Origin: an uncultured Flavobacteriaceae bacterium
Lineage (GTDB): Bacteria; Bacteroidota; Bacteroidia; Flavobacteriales; Flavobacteriaceae
Reading direction: 5' to 3'
Length of the DNA stretch: 5,261 nt
NCBI GenBank assembly: GCA_938041595.1
Contig: CALITN010000080.1
Span: 1-5,261 of the forward strand
Positions within the stretch are counted from its first letter, which is position 1. Every line of letters starts with the position of its first letter. The translations under genes were made by a program, and so were the position numbers. The notes beneath the pieces are model-generated. The model saw only the letters and a list, made by a program, of their open reading frames with translations, was not told the DNA's origin and did not search any database. Shown here piece after piece: positions 1-5,245 of the stretch.

Positions 1-474
1 TGTCTCATGAAGAGATCCTTGTCGAACCGCCCCGTCCCCCATATAGCAAAGGGTTACATTATCTCTTTTGAAATACTTATCCCCAAAAGCCATTCCAGCT
101 CCAAGAGGAATCTGTCCTCCTACAATCCCATGTCCTCCAAAAAAATTAAATTCTTTGGAGAAAATATGCATTGAACCCCCGAGTCCCATTGAAGTTCCTG
201 TCGCTTTTCCAAAAAGCTCTGCCATCACACGCTTGGGATCTACACCCAATCCGATGGGTTGCACGTGGTTTCTATAGGCCGTAATCATACGGTCTTTTCC
301 AATCTCCATAGCGTGTAATGACCCTGCCAATACCGCCTCCTGACCGTTGTATAAATGCAAAAAACCTCTTACTTTTTGTTGTATGTAAACCGAAGCTAAT
401 TTGTCTTCAAACTTGCGCCAAAAGAGCATGTCTTCATACCATTTCAAATAGGTTTGCTTGGTGATTTTCTTCAT
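1..474 (-). CDS. pdhA: Pyruvate dehydrogenase E1 component, alpha subunit (3' part cut off by window edge)
   Basis: With the beta subunit, E1 alpha uses thiamine diphosphate (ThDP) to decarboxylate pyruvate and pass the acetyl group to E2 lipoate, feeding acetyl-CoA to the TCA cycle in the cytoplasm. Reading leftward from ATG at 474-472, I see 158 residues without a stop. Family landmarks are the N-terminal helix region (WYEDMLFWRKFEDK, residues 12-25), the LYNGQEA stretch (41-47), YRNH (67-70), the glycine-rich GTSMGLGGSMH (93-103), GGHGIVGGQIPLGAG (113-127), and GDG (146-148), which opens the ThDP/Mg-binding motif; its distal Asn lies outside the window. Full-length homologues are about 330 residues, so roughly half is present. 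The start agrees with homologues, and no other in-frame Met precedes the conserved helix. The gene lies 75 bp downstream of porV on the same strand and has a candidate promoter of its own. The family call is firm. E1 alpha of a branched-chain 2-oxoacid dehydrogenase is a less likely alternative. Confidence 0.93.
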   Translation of the reverse strand, partial: MKKITKQTYLKWYEDMLFWRKFEDKLASVYIQQKVRGFLHLYNGQEAVLAGSLHAMEIGKDRMITAYRNHVQPIGLGVDPKRVMAELFGKATGTSMGLGGSMHIFSKEFNFFGGHGIVGGQIPLGAGMAFGDKYFKRDNVTLCYMGDGAVRQGSLHET

Positions 475-510
475 AAATCCTGTTGGATAGGTTACAATTC
501 AATTCGTGCA

Positions 511-518
511 CAAAAATA
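511..518 (-). promoter_or_regulatory. Candidate Bacteroidota -7 box for pdhA
   Basis: On the minus strand this reads TATTTTTG, a full match to the Bacteroidota -7 consensus TAnnTTTG. It lies 36 bases upstream of the pdhA ATG, which would give a leader of about 30 nt. I see no TTG/TTTG -33 element at the usual spacing of about 19 bp, so the promoter is only half supported. It suggests pdhA can be transcribed independently of porV. The rest of the 475-549 gap is AT-rich, and I see no terminator hairpin after porV. Confidence 0.4.
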
Positions 519-549
519 GTTAATTAATTCTAGATTGGGCTTCGTAATT

Positions 550-1722
550 TTATTCCTCTTCTGGGACCACAATTCCAGACACTAAATCAAAACTCAAAGA
601 GAAGCGAAGGGTGTTTTCTAGCGGGCTTCGAACAGTTGAAGTGGAAAACAGATAGGAAATATCAACCTGCATCTGATTGATCAAAAGTCCAGCACCAAAA
701 GTCACAAATCGACGCGATCCTTTTTCTTTACTTTCATTGAAATATCCTGTCCGCAGCGCTAGGACTTTTTGAAACTGGTATTCCAACCCAGTTGCCCAAG
801 TAACTTCTTTAAGTTCTTCTGAAAATCCATCTTGAGCATCATTAAATGAATCAAGCATCCCTTGAAGAAAATTTACATCGGGTTGAGCATAAATCAGTGT
901 GCCCGTATCGTTTATTGTGGCAACTGGTGAGGGTACCAATAGCTTATTGAATTCAACATTAATACTCATAGACGAATTACTATCAAAAATCCAATCGGCA
1001 CTCGTCCCTACTTTGAGGTTGGTTGGAAGAAAGTTTTTCTGTCCCCCAATGTCATAAACCAATCGAGGACCCAAATTAGAAATATTGACTCCACTTCGGA
1101 ATCGCATACTATTACTGCCCACCTTCCGAACAGTAGACTGATAATATGCGGCTAAATCTACCCCTAAAGTATTGGCCGAAGCAGCATCTAAGTCAGATGT
1201 AATTTTGAGGTCAGAACGTATGTATCTTCCTGCCACTGCCATCGCAAACTGATCGCTCAATTTCAATGAATACGACAAATCAAGAGTTAATTCATTGGGT
1301 CGTTCCACCCCTTGATTGATTATGGTTCCCGAATTCACCTCATTAAACTGAATATCACCTAGGCTAAAATATTTCAAACTCCCGCCCCAAGCACCCCGCT
1401 CGCCAATTTTTCGATAATACGTTAGATTTCCTAAAAAGATATCATTTACCAATTTACTTAAATAGGGAGTGTAGCTGACTCCAATTCCTTTTTCTATATC
1501 GTGAAAAGGATATTTTGCAGGATTCCATTGTTGCGAATACGCATCGGGGGTTGTCGCTACACCCAAATCACCCATTCCAGCCGCTCGTGCATCCGGAGTA
1601 ATTAATAAAAAAGGAACACCAGTAGTGATCACCCTTTCGCTATTTTGCCCCATAAGCCGACTGCATGGTGTTAAAACCAACAGTAGACCGAAATACAACA
1701 AAAAACGATGTGTTTGATACAT
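550..1722 (-). CDS. porV: T9SS outer-membrane shuttle/channel protein PorV (LptO)
   Basis: PorV is an outer-membrane beta-barrel of the FadL-like fold. In the type IX secretion system it takes C-terminal-domain (CTD) cargo from the SprA/Sov translocon and presents it to the PorU attachment machinery. The 390 residues match the family's usual length of about 390. A type I signal peptide covers residues 1 to about 25 (hydrophobic FLLYFGLLLVLTP), with likely cleavage before QNSER. The N-terminal signature follows at once: TTGVPFLLITPDARAAGMGD (33-52), then GVATTPDAYSQQWNPAKYPF (54-73), which I recognise as typical of PorV. The remainder alternates short amphipathic strands and loops, with a final strand TLRFSLSFDL (371-380) and an unusual acidic tail ending PEEE. 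LTPC in the signal peptide is not a lipobox because Pro precedes Cys. The gene diverges from gldJ across 173 bp and is followed on the same strand by pdhA. porU, usually adjacent, is not here. Confidence 0.93.
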   Translation of the reverse strand: MYQTHRFLLYFGLLLVLTPCSRLMGQNSERVITTGVPFLLITPDARAAGMGDLGVATTPDAYSQQWNPAKYPFHDIEKGIGVSYTPYLSKLVNDIFLGNLTYYRKIGERGAWGGSLKYFSLGDIQFNEVNSGTIINQGVERPNELTLDLSYSLKLSDQFAMAVAGRYIRSDLKITSDLDAASANTLGVDLAAYYQSTVRKVGSNSMRFRSGVNISNLGPRLVYDIGGQKNFLPTNLKVGTSADWIFDSNSSMSINVEFNKLLVPSPVATINDTGTLIYAQPDVNFLQGMLDSFNDAQDGFSEELKEVTWATGLEYQFQKVLALRTGYFNESKEKGSRRFVTFGAGLLINQMQVDISYLFSTSTVRSPLENTLRFSLSFDLVSGIVVPEEE

Positions 1723-1806
1723 AAACTAAGAACGCTTTTTTTACTCTTTTCGTGTGCAAATTTTGGCAAATATGTAGGTTTTTTTCACATTTCTCTAATT
1801 CTTACA

Positions 1807-1842
1807 TAATAAGAGGGCAATTATTACGTTATCGAAGTAACG
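1807..1842. repeat. Two back-to-back short inverted repeats between porV and gldJ
   Basis: TAATAA (1807-1812) pairs with TTATTA (1821-1826) across an 8-base spacer. Immediately next to it, CGTTA (1827-1831) pairs with TAACG (1838-1842) across 6 bases. Both are perfect but short. They lie midway between the divergent genes, where a regulator could act on both. This is sequence symmetry only; no known operator is recognised. Confidence 0.3.
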
Positions 1843-1877
1843 ATTTGATTTCCACAAGATGTTTGTGAAGTAAATCC

Positions 1878-1885
1878 TATATTTG
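1878..1885 (+). promoter_or_regulatory. Candidate -7 box for gldJ, very close to the start codon
   Basis: TATATTTG matches the Bacteroidota -7 consensus TAnnTTTG at every fixed position. It ends only 10 bases before the gldJ ATG, so transcription from it would begin about 3-6 nt upstream of the codon and give a nearly leaderless mRNA. A -33 element at standard spacing is missing: TTTG occurs at 1862-1865 (12-base spacer) and at 1844-1847 (30-base spacer). It may therefore be a chance match. Confidence 0.35.
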
Positions 1886-1895
1886 TAGTAGTACT

Positions 1896-3602
1896 ATGCG
1901 CATAAACACAACATACCTTAGAACGTTAATCGGCCTAACATTTACCGCCCTCTTGGTGAGCAGTTGCGGTAAAAACAGTGTATCAAGAGGTACCGGCTGG
2001 TCCATTAACTCCAAAAGCGGAGGATTTCAATACAATACCGACTTTGAAGAACAAGAAACAGGACCTGGTCTGGTCTTTATTGAAGGAGGAACTTTCACAA
2101 AGGGACAGGTACAAGACGACGTCATGCATGATTGGAATAACACACCTACTCAGCAACACGTCATGTCTTTTTATATAGACGAAACAGAAGTTACCAACCT
2201 AATGTATAATGAGTATTTGAACTGGTTGGAAACGGTATTTCCCACTCAAAATCCTGATTATAAATTGATTTATGAGGGAGCCCTTCCAGATACTTTGGTA
2301 TGGAGAAACACGCTTGGTTATGTGGAAGAGCTTACAACCAACTACCTTCGTCATCCTGCATATGCTGAGTACCCTGTTGTAGGAGTCAACTGGTTGCAAT
2401 CGGTTCAGTATGCCGAATGGCGTTCTGATCGAGTAAATGAATTTATTTTGGAGCGTGAGGGTTTTGTGAAAAAAGATATCCGCTTTAACGAAGTAGATGC
2501 CAACAGTACCTTCAGTACCGAAACCTATCTTCAACGTCCCGAAGTCTCCTATGGAGGAAAGACGGACAGCTTAAGTGAAAACAACACTCCGCTAATCAAT
2601 TCAGGAAAGCGTGGAACAATTAAAAAAGATACTGCTACCATCAACAACTATGCTAAAATCGAAAATGGGCTATTCCTTTTGTCCTATCGTCTACCTACCG
2701 AAACCGAGTGGGAATATGCGGCCTTAGCAATGGTTGGTGATCGTGAATACAACACATACAGAGGGAAGAAAAAATACCCTTGGTCTGGTGAATATACCCG
2801 ATCTAGTGATCGCCGAAGAGAAGGAGATCAATTGGCCAACTTTAAATTTGGAAAAGGAGATTACGGCGGAATTGCGGGATGGTCCGATGACGGAGCCGAC
2901 ATTACCATTCAAGTGAAATCCTATCCTCCCAATGACTTTGGGATATATGATATGGCAGGAAACGTTGCCGAATGGGTATCCGATGTTTATCGCCCCATAG
3001 TAGATGACGAATACAGTGACTTCAACTATTTTCGAGGTAATGTATATACCAAAAGTGTTATCGGAGAAGATGGAAAAGCAGCTGTATTGGAACAAGATGA
3101 ACTGGTTTTTGACACCTTGCCCAACGGAAAAGTTTATCTGAAGAAAAAACCAGGAAGTCTTGTGGAAGTTCCTATTGATGAAGAAGAAACCTTCTTACGA
3201 CAGAACTTCTCGGAAAGTGACAATCGAAATTTCCGTGATGGAGACAAAGAGTCTACTAAGAAATTTCGTGATCCACCAAATGAGAATGAAGAAGGACCAA
3301 AAAAACCAGAGTCCAACATGATGTACAACGCACCTATTCACGCGCGAGTGACCTATGATGCGGAAGGGAATAAAGCCCGAAGAGTAGATAAATCAAGCAA
3401 GAGGACTTCACTAATTACTGATGAAGTACGTGTTTACAAAGGAGGTTCTTGGAAAGATCGTGCCTATTGGCTCGATCCAGCACAAAGACGTTATCTTCCA
3501 CAGTATATTGCCACGGACTACATTGGGTTCCGATGTGCGATGTCACGTGTGGGCTCCAAAAACAAAATCAAGAAAACAGCACGCCACAAGCGTTCTCGAT
3601 AA
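1896..3602 (+). CDS. gldJ: Gliding motility / T9SS outer-membrane lipoprotein GldJ
   Basis: GldJ is a periplasm-facing outer-membrane lipoprotein needed for gliding and for T9SS function, a paralogue of GldK with a formylglycine-generating-enzyme (FGE)-sulfatase fold. The product is 568 residues, close to the F. johnsoniae protein (about 560). The signal peptide ends in the lipobox VSSC, with Cys24 as the lipidated residue. Visible FGE-fold blocks are GPGLVFIEGGTF (56-67), FYIDETEVTN (92-101), YPVVGVNW (159-166), YRLPTETEWEYAA (264-276), FGIYDMAGNVAEWVSDVY (348-365), VYKGGSWKDRAY (513-524) and YIGFRCA (542-548). Two charged insertions, about 185-255 and 370-505, separate blocks. The only cysteines are Cys24 and Cys547, so the FGE catalytic pair after GGSW is absent and the fold is structural. 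The C-terminus is strongly basic. ATG 1896 is the only start giving a full signal peptide; an in-frame stop lies at 1866-1868. The gene diverges from porV and ends at a terminator. Confidence 0.95.
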   Translation: MRINTTYLRTLIGLTFTALLVSSCGKNSVSRGTGWSINSKSGGFQYNTDFEEQETGPGLVFIEGGTFTKGQVQDDVMHDWNNTPTQQHVMSFYIDETEVTNLMYNEYLNWLETVFPTQNPDYKLIYEGALPDTLVWRNTLGYVEELTTNYLRHPAYAEYPVVGVNWLQSVQYAEWRSDRVNEFILEREGFVKKDIRFNEVDANSTFSTETYLQRPEVSYGGKTDSLSENNTPLINSGKRGTIKKDTATINNYAKIENGLFLLSYRLPTETEWEYAALAMVGDREYNTYRGKKKYPWSGEYTRSSDRRREGDQLANFKFGKGDYGGIAGWSDDGADITIQVKSYPPNDFGIYDMAGNVAEWVSDVYRPIVDDEYSDFNYFRGNVYTKSVIGEDGKAAVLEQDELVFDTLPNGKVYLKKKPGSLVEVPIDEEETFLRQNFSESDNRNFRDGDKESTKKFRDPPNENEEGPKKPESNMMYNAPIHARVTYDAEGNKARRVDKSSKRTSLITDEVRVYKGGSWKDRAYWLDPAQRRYLPQYIATDYIGFRCAMSRVGSKNKIKKTARHKRSR

Positions 3603-3612
3603 ACCCACTACC

Positions 3613-3639
3613 AAGGCATCTTTTACAGATGCCTTTTTT
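3613..3639 (+). terminator. Intrinsic terminator between gldJ and murF
   Basis: A perfect 8-bp stem, AAGGCATC (3613-3620) pairing with GATGCCTT (3628-3635), closes a 7-base loop (TTTTACA). The stem runs into an uninterrupted T-run up to 3639, counting the two T's that end the stem. It starts 11 bases after the gldJ stop and ends 4 bases short of the murF ATG, so it doubles as the immediate leader of murF. The left side has no matching A-run, so it is a plus-strand terminator only. Confidence 0.85.
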
Positions 3640-3643
3640 GCTT

Positions 3644-4936
3644 ATGGATTTAGCCGAACTTTATCAACTCTTTCTCAAATCTTCGGGAGTATATACAGAC
3701 ACCCGAAATCCTCTGAAAAACGGGTTATTTTTTGCTTTATCAGGCCCAAACTTTAATGCCGATCAATTTGCCAGACAAGCCCTAAATCAAGGCGCACGAG
3801 CAGCCGTGGTTTCAGATATCTCCTTAGCGGAATCAAATCCTGCCATGGTGCACGTTGAAAACCCATTGGAAACTCTCCAACAACTTGCCCAATACCACCG
3901 CAAACAATTGAACACGACCATCATTGGACTTACCGGAAGTAATGGAAAAACAACAACTAAAGAATTGATAGCTTCGGTACTGGCTTTGCATTTTACAATA
4001 TCTGCGACCAAAGGAAACTTAAACAATCATATTGGTGTGCCATTGACTCTTTTGGCCATCTCCCCTGAAACAGAGATCGCTATTGTGGAAATGGGCGCCA
4101 ACCACCAGGGGGAAATTGAACATCTTTGTGCCATTGCAGCGCCTGACCTAGGTTATATTACCAATTTTGGGAAAGCCCACATGGAAGGTTTTGGTGGTAT
4201 GGAAGGGGTTGTAAAAGGGAAATCAGAACTTTACCGATTTTTAGAAAAAAGCCAGGGCATCGTGCTTTGTAACGGAGACGATCCCAAACAGATGAAACTG
4301 ACTCATAAAATGCAACGCATTTCTTTTGGAGCAGAACCTTCAAACAATTATCCTATTGATTCTAAGGAACATGATAATGCTCTCGTGCTCAATACTGCGG
4401 AAGGTGTTCTTCAGAGTTCTCTCTATGGGGCCTACAACCTACCCAATATTGCAGCTGCCTATGCCATTGGGAAACACTTCAATGTTCCCTTTGATAAAAT
4501 TCAAAAAGGCATTGCTTCCTATCAAGCAACTAACAACCGCTCGGAGTCGCTACTAATAGGAAATACAACAGTCATTTTAGACGCCTACAACGCGAATCCA
4601 AACAGCATGAAAGCTGCTTTGGAGGCTTACTTCAAACAATTTGAATCCAATCGTATCTTAATCCTTGGCGATATGTTAGAACTCGGAACTTATAAGGTAA
4701 AAGAGCACCAAGCCATTTTTGATTGGGTTACAAAGCAATCTTTTGACCATCTTTACTTAATCGGGAGTGTTTTTTCCCAAATTGAAACATCAATTCCCAA
4801 CATAAGCCGCTATCCTACGACCGAAGTTTTCCTGAAAACACTAGACACAAAAATACTTTTGCATAAGAATATCTTAATCAAGGGATCCCGAGGACTGGCA
4901 TTGGAACGAGTGTTGGATGTCCTTAAGAAAAAGTAG
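3644..4936 (+). CDS. murF: UDP-N-acetylmuramoyl-tripeptide--D-alanyl-D-alanine ligase MurF
   Basis: MurF is the cytoplasmic ATP-dependent ligase that adds D-Ala-D-Ala to UDP-MurNAc-tripeptide, the last soluble step before MraY. From ATG 3644 the product is 430 residues, within the family's usual length. Domain 1 starts with MDLAELYQLFL and holds GLFFALSGPNFNA (27-39). The ATPase domain has the P-loop GLTGSNGKTTTKE (95-107, Lys102), NLNNHIGVPLTLL (125-137), VEMGANHQGEIEHL (148-161), TNFGKAHMEGFGG (173-185) and VKGKSEL (190-196), the last likely containing the carbamylated Lys. YNLPNIAAAYAIG (264-276) leads to domain 3, with the signatures DAYNANPNSM (313-322), LGDMLELG (341-348) and KGSRGLALE (413-421). 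I chose 3644 because homologues begin near MDL. ATG 3629, five codons earlier, lies inside the terminator stem, and still earlier starts would overlap gldJ. The terminator just before the start raises the question of what drives transcription. Confidence 0.96.
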   Translation: MDLAELYQLFLKSSGVYTDTRNPLKNGLFFALSGPNFNADQFARQALNQGARAAVVSDISLAESNPAMVHVENPLETLQQLAQYHRKQLNTTIIGLTGSNGKTTTKELIASVLALHFTISATKGNLNNHIGVPLTLLAISPETEIAIVEMGANHQGEIEHLCAIAAPDLGYITNFGKAHMEGFGGMEGVVKGKSELYRFLEKSQGIVLCNGDDPKQMKLTHKMQRISFGAEPSNNYPIDSKEHDNALVLNTAEGVLQSSLYGAYNLPNIAAAYAIGKHFNVPFDKIQKGIASYQATNNRSESLLIGNTTVILDAYNANPNSMKAALEAYFKQFESNRILILGDMLELGTYKVKEHQAIFDWVTKQSFDHLYLIGSVFSQIETSIPNISRYPTTEVFLKTLDTKILLHKNILIKGSRGLALERVLDVLKKK

Positions 4937-4939
4937 TTC

Positions 4940-5024
4940 TAGGTGTTACTGGATTCGAACCATTGACCTCTACCCTGTCAATACAAACACTACTCTATTG
5001 TATCCCGCCACTACGAAAACACCT
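4940..5024 (-). pseudogene. tRNA-like locus with intact ends and a disrupted middle (possible tRNA-Val(GAC) remnant)
   Basis: Read on the minus strand, the left part is a textbook tRNA 3' half. It has a T arm with the conserved GGTTCGAATCC core (4948-4964), a 5-base variable loop, a 3' anticodon-stem strand GGTAG (4970-4974) and a 7-base loop TTGACAG (4975-4981) that would carry anticodon GAC. The 3' acceptor strand AACACCT (4941-4947) has an exact partner, AGGTGTT, at 5018-5024, at the distance expected for an 84-nt RNA. The interior 4982-5017 offers no normal D arm and no 5' anticodon strand matching GGTAG (CTACC expected). Instead ATACAA and TTGTAT (4981-4986, 4998-5003) form a hairpin. 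The T stem has one A-G mismatch. No CCA is encoded. It converges on murF, 3 bases past its stop. A decayed tRNA gene seems likeliest; an integration-site remnant or a structured non-tRNA RNA is possible. Confidence 0.5.
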
Positions 5025-5105
5025 TATTTTTTAAGTATTATTTATAGGGGGTTTAAGTGGAAAAAAACTATGTTAATGGCTAGAATGTTTTTTTTCGCTG
5101 TTGAA

Positions 5106-5201
5106 CTATTTTACATAGAAAATGAAATTAATTGCGAGACAGACTAACATAAATGTATATATAGTTATAGTTAGCCAACCGAGTATTCCTATTTTTTTCA
5201 T
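5106..5201 (-). CDS. Possible 31-residue single-pass membrane peptide (unrecognised)
   Basis: I do not recognise this ORF. It starts at ATG 5201-5199 and ends at TAG 5108-5106. The peptide begins MKKIGILGWLTITIYT and continues hydrophobic almost to its final Lys, giving a positively charged N-terminus and one likely membrane span (about residues 4-30). Upstream on the same strand lie an inverted repeat that includes the A of the start codon (5201-5226), a near-consensus -7 box (TAATTTTA, one mismatch, about 5225-5232) and a 16-bp palindrome (5246-5261). Against it: AT-rich DNA readily produces hydrophobic codons, no ribosome-binding site is evident, and an antisense ORF (MLMARMFFFAVELF...) covers part of the same stretch. 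Treat it as a candidate only. Confidence 0.25.
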   Translation of the reverse strand: MKKIGILGWLTITIYTFMLVCLAINFIFYVK

Positions 5202-5226
5202 AGTGGATTGATTTACGATTCCACTA
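5201..5226. repeat. Inverted repeat overlapping the start of the possible small ORF
   Basis: TAGTGGA (5201-5207) and TCCACTA (5220-5226) form a perfect 7-bp stem with a 12-base loop. Neither strand follows it with a T-run, so it does not look like a terminator. On the minus strand it ends on the A of the candidate ATG, so a folded transcript would partly hide that start. Confidence 0.4.
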
Positions 5227-5245
5227 AAATTAAAAAAATAATACT

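Larger units (their letters stand above)
1723..1895. promoter_or_regulatory. Divergent porV-gldJ control region
   Basis: This AT-rich 173-bp spacer must hold the upstream signals for both T9SS genes. For porV (minus strand) the best -7 candidate is CATATTTG at 1767-1774, one mismatch from TAnnTTTG and about 45 bases before the ATG, with no convincing -33 element. For gldJ (plus strand) a perfect TAnnTTTG lies at 1878-1885. Two inverted repeats occupy 1807-1842. No coding sequence is visible in the spacer. Confidence 0.45.

Noticed and set aside
68..277. Plus-strand 69-codon frame antisense to pdhA
   Set aside because: Proline-rich shadow of a firmly identified gene on the other strand.
1660..1722. 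LTPC in the PorV signal peptide read as a lipobox
   Set aside because: Pro directly before Cys is not accepted by a lipobox, and PorV is a barrel protein with a signal peptidase I signal; cleavage before QNSER fits better.
2199..3328. Minus-strand open frames within gldJ
   Set aside because: They are antisense to a clearly conserved protein and resemble no family.
3449..3643. Upstream extension of the murF reading frame to an ATG inside gldJ
   Set aside because: The extra 65 residues overlap the conserved end of gldJ, show no MurF similarity and run through the terminator. Family homologues begin near MDL at 3644.
4917..5147. Plus-strand 76-codon frame running from the end of murF across the tail
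   Set aside because: It overlaps murF out of frame and reads antisense through the tRNA-like sequence (giving the familiar spurious CYWIRTIDLYP pattern). Its short hydrophobic end (MLMARMFFFAVELF) has no support.
5201..5226. Inverted repeat as an intrinsic terminator
   Set aside because: Neither strand has a T-run after the stem; on the plus strand A-rich sequence follows, and on the minus strand ATGAAAAAAA follows.
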